In this document: positions 1 to 13,100 of the stretch, in pieces
Position numbering within the stretch: position 1 is the stretch's first letter
Layout: each line of letters opens with the position of its first letter
Translations under genes and position numbers: made by a program
The notes under the pieces: model-generated
Database searches by the model: none
What the model was told of the DNA's origin: nothing
The model's input: the letters and a program-made list of their open reading frames with translations, nothing else
Assembly (NCBI RefSeq): GCF_921293095.1
Contig: NC_060251.1
Location: 56,313,585-56,377,584, forward strand
DNA: 64,000 bases
Origin: Ischnura elegans
Lineage: Eukaryota > Arthropoda > Insecta > Odonata > Coenagrionidae
Direction: 5' to 3'

Positions 1-1012
1 ATAGATATTTTAGCTTGAGAGCTTCAATAATTGTATTTAAAATGCCACAGAAGAGATATAGCAAAAATATAAGATAAAGTGTTTTGCTATTACATAACAA
101 AATTATATTTAATTTTTATTACAATTACAAAATTATTTTTAAATTTACAATATTATATTTAAATTTTGGCAATATTATAACTCAAGAAATAACACTTAAA
201 GTAAGTATCATCCTTAGAGATAATATAGAGATATATTACCTAAACATGATTACCAGAAAAGCATTTCATTGCAAATTAAATATTCAAAAGTCAATTTTTC
301 AAACACTTTCTCTAAGTTTAATCCCTAACACCATATTTCAACACATAAATTTGTGTGGATAAAAGAATATTTTTAGCAATCAAAGCAAATGATACCATTA
401 TCATAAATTTGACTAATATCTTACCAATTAAGGCTGACGGAAAATTTTAAAATAAAATAATTTCCTTTCTGTAAAATAAACTAATTCATCAGTTATGTGT
501 ATATTTCGGCAATTTCTCAATGAACTTTGACTTCAAGGTCAAAAAACACTTAAATTCCAATAAGACAGTGCCGTATTGGCCTCCAGGTTAACTTGACAGT
601 GTAAGAATCACCACTCTTGAGCAGCTTGGGCATTGTGGCAAATGAAACATACACTATGTGATGTAAAACTTGGTAAAGATAATAAAAATGAAATTCCCTG
701 AGAGCAATACAATATCCAGTCAGCTAAGCGAGACAAGAAGTGGCTATCATTTTTTTTATGATAAAAAAAATCTAGATGCAGAGGGTGTCATAGTAGCTAT
801 TTCATCTAACTTCAATTCGCTCGGTGTAACATCTTGGAGGCAAAGGTGCAAAAATGATCCTCCTTCTACAGGTGCTTTGTAAATGTAAATCCATGTAAAG
901 GCTCCATCTTAATATACAGAAACTGTAAGAAGACTTTTGACAGCACAGTAGACTATTGTGTCACTTCATTGAGCTAATTTGTCTTGTTAAGATTTAAAAT
1001 TGAAAAGCTCAC
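1..1012. other. CEP295-like intron, left edge
   Basis: AT-rich intron after exon 14. I see no exon here that fits phase 0. A 30-codon open stretch near 790-880 (minus) would need phase 1 and is not called. Confidence 0.5.
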
Positions 1013-1115
1013 CTCCCCTTTCTTCTGTCCAGCAAGAGAAGTTGCACTGAACAACCTGGAATCAACTTCCGCAATAGTAGAAAGCTCATGAGGTATTTGA
1101 AATTCACTGCCAATC
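1013..1115 (-). CDS. CEP295: CEP295-like coding exon 14 (last seen)
   Basis: The acceptor is TTTTAATAG|GATTGG and the donor GAG|GTGAGC. With the two bases carried from exon 13 it reads WIGSEFQIPHELSTIAEVDS and ends AGQKKGE in phase 0. The strong GTGAGC donor shows that the gene continues further left. Confidence 0.78.
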
Positions 1116-4100
1116 CTATTAAAATGAAGGAGAAAATTTTAAGATCAGAAAAGTTCACAGTTTATCATTATGCTCATAAAAACAGCCACGCTCACATAAT
1201 TATAGACTAAAAAAAGCAATGAACTATACAAAATTATAATAAAAACACTATCAACTAAAGCCTAAATATAGTTTTAAAAAGTAGACCAAATACAATATCT
1301 AATTATAGATAGGGTTACAAAAATTTCTTAACCTTTGGTTTGACATAAAATATCATCTGAAACTGACCCTAACAAAAACAATAATTAGGACACATTGAAA
1401 GGCAGTTATAAAAACCAAGTAGAAAGTGATCAATAGTAGAATTGTCCATAAAGTTGATGGAGGCTAATGGCAAATTCTTTCACAAAAAAATTTCATGTAT
1501 ACAACATCTATACCTCATGGCAAGGGAAGAGAGGTAATAAAATATATTAAAAAACACAGCAGTTGGGCTTGTCATATTAACATATACATAAATATAAAAG
1601 GTAGTTGTATGAAAAGCCAACTTAAATACACAGTTTAGCTGAAAGCCAATGACAACACTCAAACCATGTGAGTGCTGAAAACGCTGATGTTAAAATGGAA
1701 ACAGCAAAAAGTTCGAAAATTACTCAAAGCCTTAATAATTTATTCTATTCTAAGCCTTCCCAGATAATTCTCCTTACCTTGAGTACTGACTTCCAAAAGA
1801 AAATAGCACTTAGAATACAAACACTTTCCTTATAATTGCAAAATTATTGAATAATTATTACATATATCTCCTAACACTTGTACAATTGAAACAATGAGAA
1901 ATGAATGATGCTATTCAAGAAAGGAATTTTTCACATTCTCAGGATAAATATGTATCTCAATGAGACATACTTATTTTCCTACAAAATTACTACTAATAAA
2001 GCCAATTTTTTTACGCAAAACATGAAAAATAAGCAATTGATGATGACCTCCCACTAATGACTAATGGCAAAAAAACCAACAATATGTACATGCCAATAAA
2101 AATCTAAATAAAAGAAATTGGATGGTCTTAAGCAACAAACAATGACAGGAAACACTGAAAGGACGGAGAAAGTAGTAGAGAATTAAATTACCATGTTCCT
2201 CCTTTCAAGGCTGTCGGTGGAGGACCAGCTTTGGCATTGCCATTCCTCAGAGTGGATTTCACCTCTTCACTAGGTTTAAAGGATTTCTTAGGCTCTGAGA
2301 GGGTTAAAGAGTCCAGGAACAATTTTTCCAATAAGGAATCCTAAAATTAAAGACAAACCAATTGTAATTACTCTGACAGCAGAGAAGTATATATAACCAA
2401 CATATTTGCAAACATAACTGCCAATTTAAGACATTCTAATAAGCTTCACAAATGGCATTAATTAGCACACTGCATGCATACATTATGGGGTACTCAGGAC
2501 TACATCCTTCATGTAGCCCAGTGTAGCTATGTTATGCCATTTTAATTATTAAGTTCTTCTGATGTTTTTTTGGTCAAATGATCAAAAAATCATAAATACG
2601 TACTTGAATAATGTTCTACCATAGTGGTCAATAATGCTTTATATGTAATAATAGGATTTTTAATACATAAATCCTTGAGTACCAGGAAGGTTAGGTAGAA
2701 CGCAACTCAAACCTATCAGCAAAAATTATATGAAAATTGATTAAACTCTTCTCCTCTAAACATCTTTTCTTCAAAGGAAAGAAATAATCAGAAGTTTAGG
2801 TAAAAGGACTAAACTTCCAGATAGTTTCATATTTTCTAAAACATAGCACAGTATAAATGAACCACAATAATGTCTGCCAATATACCTACAATGCATAAAA
2901 TCAATCTCTAATAACTTAATAGAAAGCCTTCTACTAAATGCACAGATGTATATGAACTAATCAGAAAAACTCTTCAATCAGGGTACTTCTTTACGGCAGT
3001 TTAAATGCTTGTAAAATCTTTCTTTAAACTTTAAGCTTTAAATGTTTTCAAACTCTTTCCTGCAATAAGTCTTAATTATCAAGCTATGCTATCAATAACA
3101 GACACTTAATTACTTCCACATTACACATACATATTTTTAAAAAATTTCTATTTTTTGACCAATTTCAACTATTACACCATTATCAAGTACAGAAAATTTA
3201 CTTGGTTGTACTTGATAATGGTGTAACAGCCAAACCTGTTCAAAAAATAGAAAAAAAAATTTAAAATATATAATGGAAGTAACAAAGTGTCTGTCATTGA
3301 CAAATTGGAGCCCTTCCACCACGTACAAGCTTCAAGTTTTGAAACATAATGAAGACACACTTTTGTATGATCCACAGGAGTTTTAACTATGTCGAAACTT
3401 GGGTCGGTAATTAAAACTCCTGTGGAGCATACAAAAGTGTGTCTTCATTATGTTTCCTGTCACCAAGTTCCACCAAGTATCGCCTTCCAGCCTTAAGTTG
3501 TTCAAGTTTTGATTTAATCAAGCTACGTATTACACTAAAACTGCCTGAAGTATTGCGACTATTGCACTAATACCAAAAATCTAAGTAATAAAATACTGAC
3601 CTCAGACTCTTCATCACTCCTTCCGCTGCTACGAGATGAATCCAACGATTCTCTCCCGTCACTTTCCCCAAGATGTACCTCTGAGCCTTTCGCTTGATAT
3701 TCAGGAACATCACTCCTTTCACCTTCCTTCACACTATCACTTCTCTTGGTCACATTAGCAGCGTCTTCATCACCGCTTTTAGGGGACAAACTTGCACTAA
3801 ATTCTGAATCACTGTTTGATGACTGGAACGATGTCATGAGCCTTTTCCTCATTTCTCGAATTTCCTCCAGCTTGGCACCGAGCAGAGAAATTCTTTTCGA
3901 ATGCAGAACAGATAACTCATCATACTCTGGAGAGGGAGGAGGTGGGCTAGGAGGTATAGAGGGGACATGGGGTATTAACTGCACAGGGCTCTGCAACTCC
4001 CTAACAGGAACACTAGGATCACTCCGAGGAGGCATTACACTTGATTTTAACTCAGCCAATGACTTGGCAATATCACGGTCAAGGGAAAGTCTGAGAGACT

Positions 4101-7100
4101 TATCACTTTCCTCTGTTCGACTGATGATGTGCCTATCCACGACTGGAGAAACCTTTCTTATTGTCCTACCATCCACAGTTGATGCTGGGCTGATAGTTCT
4201 CTCATCTCTGCACGGAGACAATGTGACCTGAACTTCTTGATCCACGACCGCATCTTCAAAGCTTGTTCCAACACCTTTATCTTCACACTTTTTCACGGCC
4301 GAAGGATCTTCCACCACTTCAGCCGCAGCACTAGAATCAGATATGCTGGGAGTGGACAAGAGAACAACAGGGGATGAGACGTCACTCACGCTAAGTTCAG
4401 CCACACTCTCGCGAGACATTGAGAGAAGCTTCTGAATATAATTGAGAAGCAGGCGATTTCCTTTCCCCCTAGCATTTCTTTGCTCCTCCACCCATTTTTC
4501 CAGCCTCTTCCTCTGAGATTTGACTTCCTCCAGAATCAACTTGGCTCGGTCACTGTCCATAATTTCCTGGTCGGTTGGCAGTCTCGCACATGAAGTATCA
4601 CTCTGGGTTCTATCCAAATCTGTCCTCAGCGCTTTTTCTCCTTTCCTTCCACTGAAATGAATCCGTTTGCATTGATAATTCCTCTAGCATACAACCATGC
4701 CACAATCAGAAGCCCAGACAGTACAGTGTAGCAGTCAAGGATAACAATAGAGATATGGGCATTCAGCATCAAATTTGGGGGGGGGGGGGGGGGGAAGGGT
4801 GGGTCATTACCTGGATCCAGGGAGTATGTAATACCCCCAGGAAGAGAGGGGTGCTTCTACTAAAACTCAAGCTTCACTCACATTTGTGACTTGTAACCAT
4901 ACATTTGCATGTACACAGTGCCAAAATGCATAGCTATATGTACTCTACACCTAATTGGTGAATAAATTGTTTAAAGGGAAACTCGCTAAATTGTAAAAAT
5001 TATACTTTTCTGTATACATACTTAAAAAACCATGTTTAACTGTATAACTAACCGAAGTTAAATGCACAATTCATATAACATGTAATTTGAGGAATGACTT
5101 ATACACACTAAATCACTAACAACCTTACACTGAATAAATACATATTAATATTATCCACTTGAACCCAATAGCTCAATAATATAAAAATCATGAATACTGA
5201 TCTCCAGCTTTGTGAAACTATATTTACTGCATATTTACAAGGAGCATTACAGCAACTTCATGTACCATCTAAAAGAAACATACCTTTTCTTCCTATCGGC
5301 CATTATATTCAAATCTTTGTCAGCTCGTGCTGTTTGATCAGCAACATTATCCCATCTTTCCTTTCTTTTGCGAGACACCTTATCATCCAGAAATTTGACT
5401 GAACGTCTTTCTTGTCTACCCAGATGCTTATCCTCCACCTAAATTGAAGAAAGGATGAATAAGATGAAGAACTAAAATGCTTTGATAAAAAATTGCCTTA
5501 AATACAAAAATCAGCTTATTTAAAGCTATTTTGGCAGGTAACCTCAAGGACAAAAGGCGTAACTGAGAAATAAATACACAAGGCACATTTTAGTCATCAA
5601 GACCACCAGCCATCAGGTTTCAATAAAAAACTAGAGGTACAAATGACAAGTGAGGAGATAAGGTAAATAAGTGAAGAAATGACAACATGATAAGGGTACA
5701 CCCTAAACTTATTCCACAAATGAGGTTTTACATGAGCAATTATGGCCAATGGACGATTGAATAGTCTAATCAAAAAGGTTTGCACTAAATGAGCAGGAAT
5801 GCAGCAGATTGGTAAAAAAGTATGATTCAATGGATAGACTGCTTTACGAATGTAAACAAATGAAAATAAAACAAAATGTAGTGGATTCCATGTCAAGCAC
5901 AACCTACTCCACTAATGCAATCTTAAACCTTTAAAAAATTCATAAAATAATAATTCTGAATGATGCAGTAATTATGTACAATATTATGAGAGATATGATT
6001 GTTGTTCAAATTTTGCTCCTTCTGAGACTCTAACTACACCAAGCAGACTTTGATGGCCGAGTGATAACAATTCCCACCCACCAAATCAAAAGCTTTACCA
6101 GGGCGAATCCCTCTGGGATTCGCCCTGGTAAAGCTTGATGACAAGTAATGACCGATTACCCATGCCATCGATGGTGGGATTTCCACCATCCATGGCATAG
6201 ATATAAGTGTTTCCCAACAAGTAAATTACATACATCTAAGAACAACATAGTCCTAAATGTCCTAGTTAGAAAATATATAAATTCTATTTCTAAACTGGGG
6301 AAAATTGGTGCCAATCAATTCATTGCAACACTTTTGGATTCAACTACATATACAAGGCGGAGAAAAATTATGTCATGGAATATAAACCCTGGGTAGCTGA
6401 TGCCAGTAGGAACCAAAATTATTAATCATGTTTAGGTCGAAAACTCACCATTTTTAAACAACAGAAACTTTGAGCAAAGCACTCCGATTGGCCTCGAGTT
6501 TACCCTGCCCCCCGGATGCTCTGGATAACTCATGACTACGAATGCTTTGCCAGTACATATTTGCCTTTGCCTTTGTCTAGAGCATCCAGCAACAGGGCAA
6601 ACTTAAGGCCAATCGGATTGCTTGGCTCAAAGATTTTGTACTTTAAAAAATGGTGCATTTTTGACCAAAATATTGTTATATCCCAACTTATTTTCCTTGC
6701 TGATTAAATTCTCACATTCTTTTCTGATGCGTGGCAATTTTGCTAGCTGATTAAATTTTCATTGCAAGCATACTCTTTGTGTGATGCGTGTCTATTGCTT
6801 AGGCTGATTCCATTCCTGCTATCCATGCATCCTCTTTGTGTGATGCCTGGCAATTGTTCAATCCGACCCAGTCCGTCTTACAATTTGCCTTATTTTGGTT
6901 TATGCATGAGTCTCTGGAACTTTCAATTTTGCCTGTACAGTGCTGATTGTGCGGAATACATTTTTGACAGTCGGTGCAGGTGCCCTTTTCAGAAAAGAAT
7001 GGCGCATGAGTGGAAAATTTTAGCATGCACACGGGGGTGGTCGGATACCGCAATTCCTTAAAAACTGCAAGGTGTCAAGTGTCAGGACCCATGTAGAGGA

Positions 7101-10100
7101 TTCCCGCAGAGCCATGGAAGGAAAGCTCGTTGATTGATCCAGTGTATCCAAGTGAGGAGATCACTCTTGTCCAAGAAACAACAGTCTAAAATACACTCCT
7201 TGTGGCAAACTCTATATCATTCATTTCTCACCGATACTGTCCCTCCGAGAGGACCACCTTCGCAGCCCATAATCCCTTAGTATCAGTCAAGATCCCAAGT
7301 CTGAGTCGCTCCTTATCCAGCTGTCTACCAGAGGACACGACAGCGTCATAAGTAATTTTTGCTCCTACTGGAATTAGCTATCCGGGGTTAAAATTCTGTG
7401 ACACAATTTTTCTCCCTGTATAAGCCAATTTACTGAAAATAAAATTCTCACCTGCTTTGGCTTTGTTTCCTTCTTATCTCCAGCAACCCACTTCACCCTT
7501 TCACCTCGAGACTTATGATGCTCGGGAGCCTTCTGCAGAGTAACTGTAGGTCTTGAACTTCCCTCCTCCTCTACGCCTGTTGTATCTTTTTCAGATGATT
7601 CCTCATCCACCTTGAACACTACACGAACTTCTTCTAATCCCCACGATGAAGTAGAGTTACTTGATACAGTCCCATTGGAGTCCCGACTCTCTCTATCTTT
7701 CTTGGCTTTCTGCAACAGTATGTCAACCTCCTCAAGAGTCTTCCCCTTCACTTCAAATGAATTTTTGTACACGGAACTCTTCCTTTTGCTTTTGGACTTC
7801 TCTTTCTCAGTTTTTTCCGTCTCTGATTTTCCTTCCTTGGGTTTTTCTTTCTCAACAGTTTCTGAAAAAAGAAAGAAAAACGATTTTTTTAATTTCATGG
7901 CGTAAAAAATTTATCTTAGAATGTGATTCAAAATAGGGGCACAGCAATGGGAATATCTTCGAAGAATTTACGATCACATAAAAAATGACTAAAGGCCATT
8001 TTACATGGGGCACGTACTTGCACCATCTGACGTGTGTGCGAAGGCTCAGTCATAATTGCATCATGTAAAGCAGTGAATTGCTAGAACACATGCGAGAATG
8101 CGTGGACGTGAGATGGCGAAATAGCCCCTGCACTGTCTGCCTGATTTGAGATGAAAAGGCCCTTTAATGTTTGATTGAAATACATTTAGGAAACATAAAT
8201 AACAACCACCTCATAAGTCGAAAGATAATACAATTGACCATCTTGAAAATTATTAGTCAAAATCATTTGGTCTCAACAATTGTCTGAAATGAGTAAAACA
8301 CAAAAATACCTGAGTTATAGAGGAAATAGAATTGCTTTATCAAGTCTACCCCAAAGAAACTTTATTACTTGCATACCTCCATTTAATAGCCTGTTTTTTC
8401 AAATGAATTTGGATCTGTAAATATCTGAGAATTCTACATCTGATATCTTACACACATATTGATTGTTGAAGAGTTCACTTTTTGGAAATTCATCGATGGT
8501 AATGATACTAGCAGCTGTAGTAACTTTCTACACTATTTTATTTGCTCGACCAATTTCAATGTTTACACAGCAATATCAAGAGCTGTCTTATCAGTAATGA
8601 TGTGTAAACATAGAAACCGGTTGAGCAAATAGTAAGGAAAATAACTACAGCAGCTTGTAACATTACCATAGACACAGATGGATCCATCCATGCCTAATAC
8701 TTTTCATCAGATTTACGCTGGAGGAGATCAAATCTAAACTTTGCAAAAAATAATTACCTAAAGGCAAAACCTGAGTCTTAGTTTTTCCTTGTGATAATGT
8801 GCACCACCAGGCCACTTTTCCTTTGTCAGGCTCACTTGAGGGCTTATGATCAACCTCATCTCCTTCTTTCCTGCATCGATCACTCTTGACACGCTCACTT
8901 CCTGCAATAAAAAAGGACGAATGAGAAACAAAAAAATTAAACAAAAACACAGATACCTTTGACTGCAATTTATTGAGGGGTTTCATTTGATGTTTCGCAG
9001 AAATTATAATTACAATAAAGCAGACTCCCAATTATTCGGCTGCAGTTTATCCGGGTGGCGGATTATCCGTGCATGATTTTCACTCTCGCTCAATTTTTTC
9101 CGCAATCTTTTTAAAAAAATTGGACGCAAAATCATCGGAATTACGGAATAAATGCTAGGATACAACGCGCTTATTATTCTCATTAGAACCCCCTTTGTAA
9201 AACGGAAGTGATCACGCGCTAGTTGCATTCATGAGAGCACCGTGTCCCTGTTTTCCAAGCCTCGCAGTGTGCGACAGGGGTCCTTGATCACAGATACACG
9301 TCGCGCAGCAGTTGCAACCCGGGCAACTTGAGCGAGACGCGAGTACATGGCGTGGTGCCTGACAGTGTAGTTTCCGATGTTGAGCAGTGGTTTTGAGGCA
9401 TTTGTGCAAACCACTTTTCTGTAATGATCACACGACCATGGATACATGGTTTTCGAAACCAGGCCTTACATGGAGCATTAACAATACCAGTTCAACCATG
9501 CTATTACCGCTAAAAAGATCGCGAACTGGCGAAGAAAGCTCTGAATGAGTCCGGGAAGCACTCTTAAATAACAGAATAACTGCATAGATAATAATACAGT
9601 GGAACTTGGTTAGTACGTTTCTGAAGGGACCACGAAAAATGAACGTACTAACCAGGAAAACGTACTAACGAGGAAAGTAAATAATAGCAGTCGGGGTTAT
9701 TGCAATCAGTGAAAAAGTCGTCATAATTACAATTACTATCGGTAGTTCTCATAGGATCGCCTTCCTGAACTCTTTTCACATTTAAAATCAAGAAAATGAG
9801 CGCTACATTGAAAAACAATACCATGTGAATAAAAATCGCAATTTTTCATAGATTTCCGAAGACGATTCCAAGATTACGGCGTCTATCTCCCGTGATTTAT
9901 CCTATATATATTTACAGAACGAGGACGAGTGAAGCTCAGACAAGCGAAGACAAGTCATTTTTCTTTCTCACAGCGTACTCGGAGAATATAACAACAACCC
10001 GGAGTAAGTCAACTGGTTTTTTAAACATCATAAAAATTGGGCAAAATTATATTGACTTTCAAATTATGGCAACAGCCGTAGACATTCGCTTCTGGAATGA

Positions 10101-13100
10101 TACCATTTCGATTGTAAAATCGATCGATATATCGACTGATGTCACGCAAGATTATTAGATTACGACGTAATTACAAGAAAATTTTATATTAGACAGTTGA
10201 AATTTACTTTCAAAATTTGTCTAATGTTGTCTGCTTTCGTTCCGAGATCAGGTACTTTTAAGCTAAGCTTCGCGTTGAGATCCAGAGGACCGTCTGCTCC
10301 CGCAACAGTAGTCAAGTAAATACGCACGACGTCGAGTTTATGGAGCAGTACTGCTTTAGATAATGTGGGAATTGTCTAATACCGTTAAGACTCATTTCTT
10401 CATCATGATAACTCGTGCAATAGCAACAATTGCCAACTCACGAACTTTGTGTGCAGCAGTGGGCACTCACAAGCGCTCCAAAGGCAACAGAAGGTGAGGA
10501 GCTCGGGGTGGGGAAAATTGGGGCTTCTTATTGGCTGTAGTTTTTCGTAGTCAGACATTCCCGAAAAATGGGCGCATTTTATTTTTCATCACGTCACAAG
10601 AATTCAGAAATGCATTTGGATGAATTACGGTAGAAGAAAGAGATGTGGAATGAATGGAAGAATGTTAATGGCTAATAATAATAAATTAAATCATGAATTC
10701 AGACGTTTGCGACCCTTAAGAAGACACTAGAGAACGAATTGCGGGTTGCGTCACGGCAAGCAATTGAGCGTACTAACCAGGAAAGCGCAATTTTTTCAAA
10801 CGTACTAACCAAATTCTTTTACCTGTATTTTGTTCGGATGGTACCGGGACCGAGGGAAATCGCCGTACTAAGGAGGAAAACGTACTAAGGAGGAACGTAC
10901 TAACCAAGTTCCACTGTATATTGCTTGTTTTTCGTAAAGTATAAACATTACAAAACATTTAAGAGAAAGCTTGGATTATCCGTGTTTTCCGATTATTCGT
11001 GCCGTCTATCCCCGTCATTGGCCCGGATAATCGGGAGTCTACTGTACATAAATATATCCACATCATTAAGACATTCAATGCGGGCCCGATTTTCATTAAA
11101 GTCCTCAAAATTGGCTGTTAAAATAAAAAAGAAAAATAGAGGTTTCTGCACCACAACTTCCGTTCAAATTCTGCTTTTTACAAACGGCGCACAAGATTCA
11201 AAAGAGGGAAGCTTGCTAAAGGCCATACACGCGATCGGAAGACTCGGAAGTGGATATTAGTCATGTACGGAGGAAGACAAAGGGTTCCAAGCCTGACCGG
11301 CAGAGCACGTCAATTGACATGCTCCGTATCTCGGCTTGAACAGGACCACGTCAATTGAGGTGCCACGCACTGAATGTGTTAACCGCTTACGCTGAAATGA
11401 CAAGTCTAGCTCATCATGAACTTCCGATGGAAAATCGTGCAATGACAAGAGTAGATCATCATCAGATTTTCATAATTTTAGCTCTATTTAGGGGAGCAAT
11501 AGAAATATGTTGAAAGATTAACAATGTTAAAACCCATTATGTACATTAAGAACTCATGTTTCATGAAATATGATACAGTGGACGAAATAAAAAGATTTTA
11601 CATGAGTAGGTATAGCAGTGTTTTTGATGTTCTTACGGGAAGAGGTTTCGTTCATTAACAATATGAAATAATCACTTTTTATTTCACTGTTCTGCGCTGA
11701 TTGCAAACTACAAAATATCATTTCTTTATCTTTCCGTTAGAACCACAGAAAAAATAGAGGATAGGAGCACTATATTCAGAAAATAAATTGAAGTAGAAGG
11801 GTTTAATAAAAAAATCCCTACCATTTTCCTCCAAAATGGATCTTGCATTTTCAATTCGCCTTCGCAACTCTTCTCTGGCAGCTTGCAACTCTCGGTCTAT
11901 ATCCTAAATTTAAACAAATATTAAGCATCAAAATGAGAAAAAAAATAACTTCAGATAATATCTTGTTAGTGTGTACTTTTACCATGAAGACATTTTTGAT
12001 ACAGAATCATGCTAATTGATAAACAGTCAACTTTTCCGACTCACTTCCTCAGCATATTAAATCATAAATAAATAATATTATTTAAGTTAAAGGCAGGCTA
12101 AGTTAAAGTTACTTACCTCAGCTGATTGTCGTTCACATGGTTTTTCTTCAATTTTTTCAACTGGCGTAATTTCAATTGGTTCATCGGCATTTTTCGTTTT
12201 GTCAGATAACACATCACTAGAGTTAATGGTAGGATGAGAGCTACTGCTAGAAGCGTCATATTCTGTAGAGGTAGAGGTTGAAACTGGAAATAAAAAAATT
12301 GCTGTTCCAATTATTTCATCAAAATATGCTAAATAAAATATGCAAATCAAAGGGCTAACTTGGACTATAATATACATAGTTACAAAATGTGACTAAAAAA
12401 AATTGAACATATCAGGGAAAAATTCTTTCTTCCTGGGAGGAGATGGAAGAGTTGGGAGATGCTAAAATCTGCTTTAGAGATAAAGATGCAAGGCAGGGGA
12501 AAAAAGAGAATAAGATTTATAGATACATATGTACAACTAGCAGGACTAGCTGTCAGCTTTTGGGCATTCCACCTTGTTGAGTTGTCCATAGGTGACAACA
12601 GTTTCTCCACCCATCCTGCAGGCATCTTCTGACCTGAAGACGCCAGCAGGATGGCTGGAGGAACTGTTGTCAGGTATTGATGACTCAACACGGAGGAAGG
12701 CCTGAAAGCCAACTAATATGGAGAAATGCAGTGGAAACCTAAGATCTAACTTCAACCAGCAGGAGTTTTCGGTAAGGATAGTACTCAGAGAAGTGGGAAA
12801 CTTGGAACTATTAGTCACATGGCACGAATTTTAGGTAAAGGAAGAAAGCAGATATGGTGATGGTCACCCCCTTGAGAGAAATGAGACAGTGAACAAGCAT
12901 ACTCAATGGGTCATGCATTTGAATATGGTCGAGTTTAAAGAAATTTTAGCTAAACTAGGATAATGTTTAATAAATAAACTTGAAATTCTCCTGTACTCTT
13001 CCTGTTAAGTCCACTTTAAATGGAGAATTTTGCAAGTTACCCCATCCTATCACCCCACCTCAAAATTGAAGTAAGGCGGTGAGCGGAAAATGCTAAACAG

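Noticed and set aside
670-882. 70-codon plus-strand ORF, and a 30-codon minus-strand stretch (about 790-880) that could be a CEP295-like exon
   Set aside because: The plus ORF lacks coding features. The minus stretch has only phase-1 acceptors while exon 14 ends in phase 0, and its acceptors are weak.
3746-4231. 161-codon plus-strand ORF
   Set aside because: Antisense shadow of CEP295-like exon 12, whose phase matches both neighbours.
9892-10158. 88-codon ORF inside the inner pogo-type element
   Set aside because: No transposase or DNA-binding motif; consistent with chance in AT-rich DNA.
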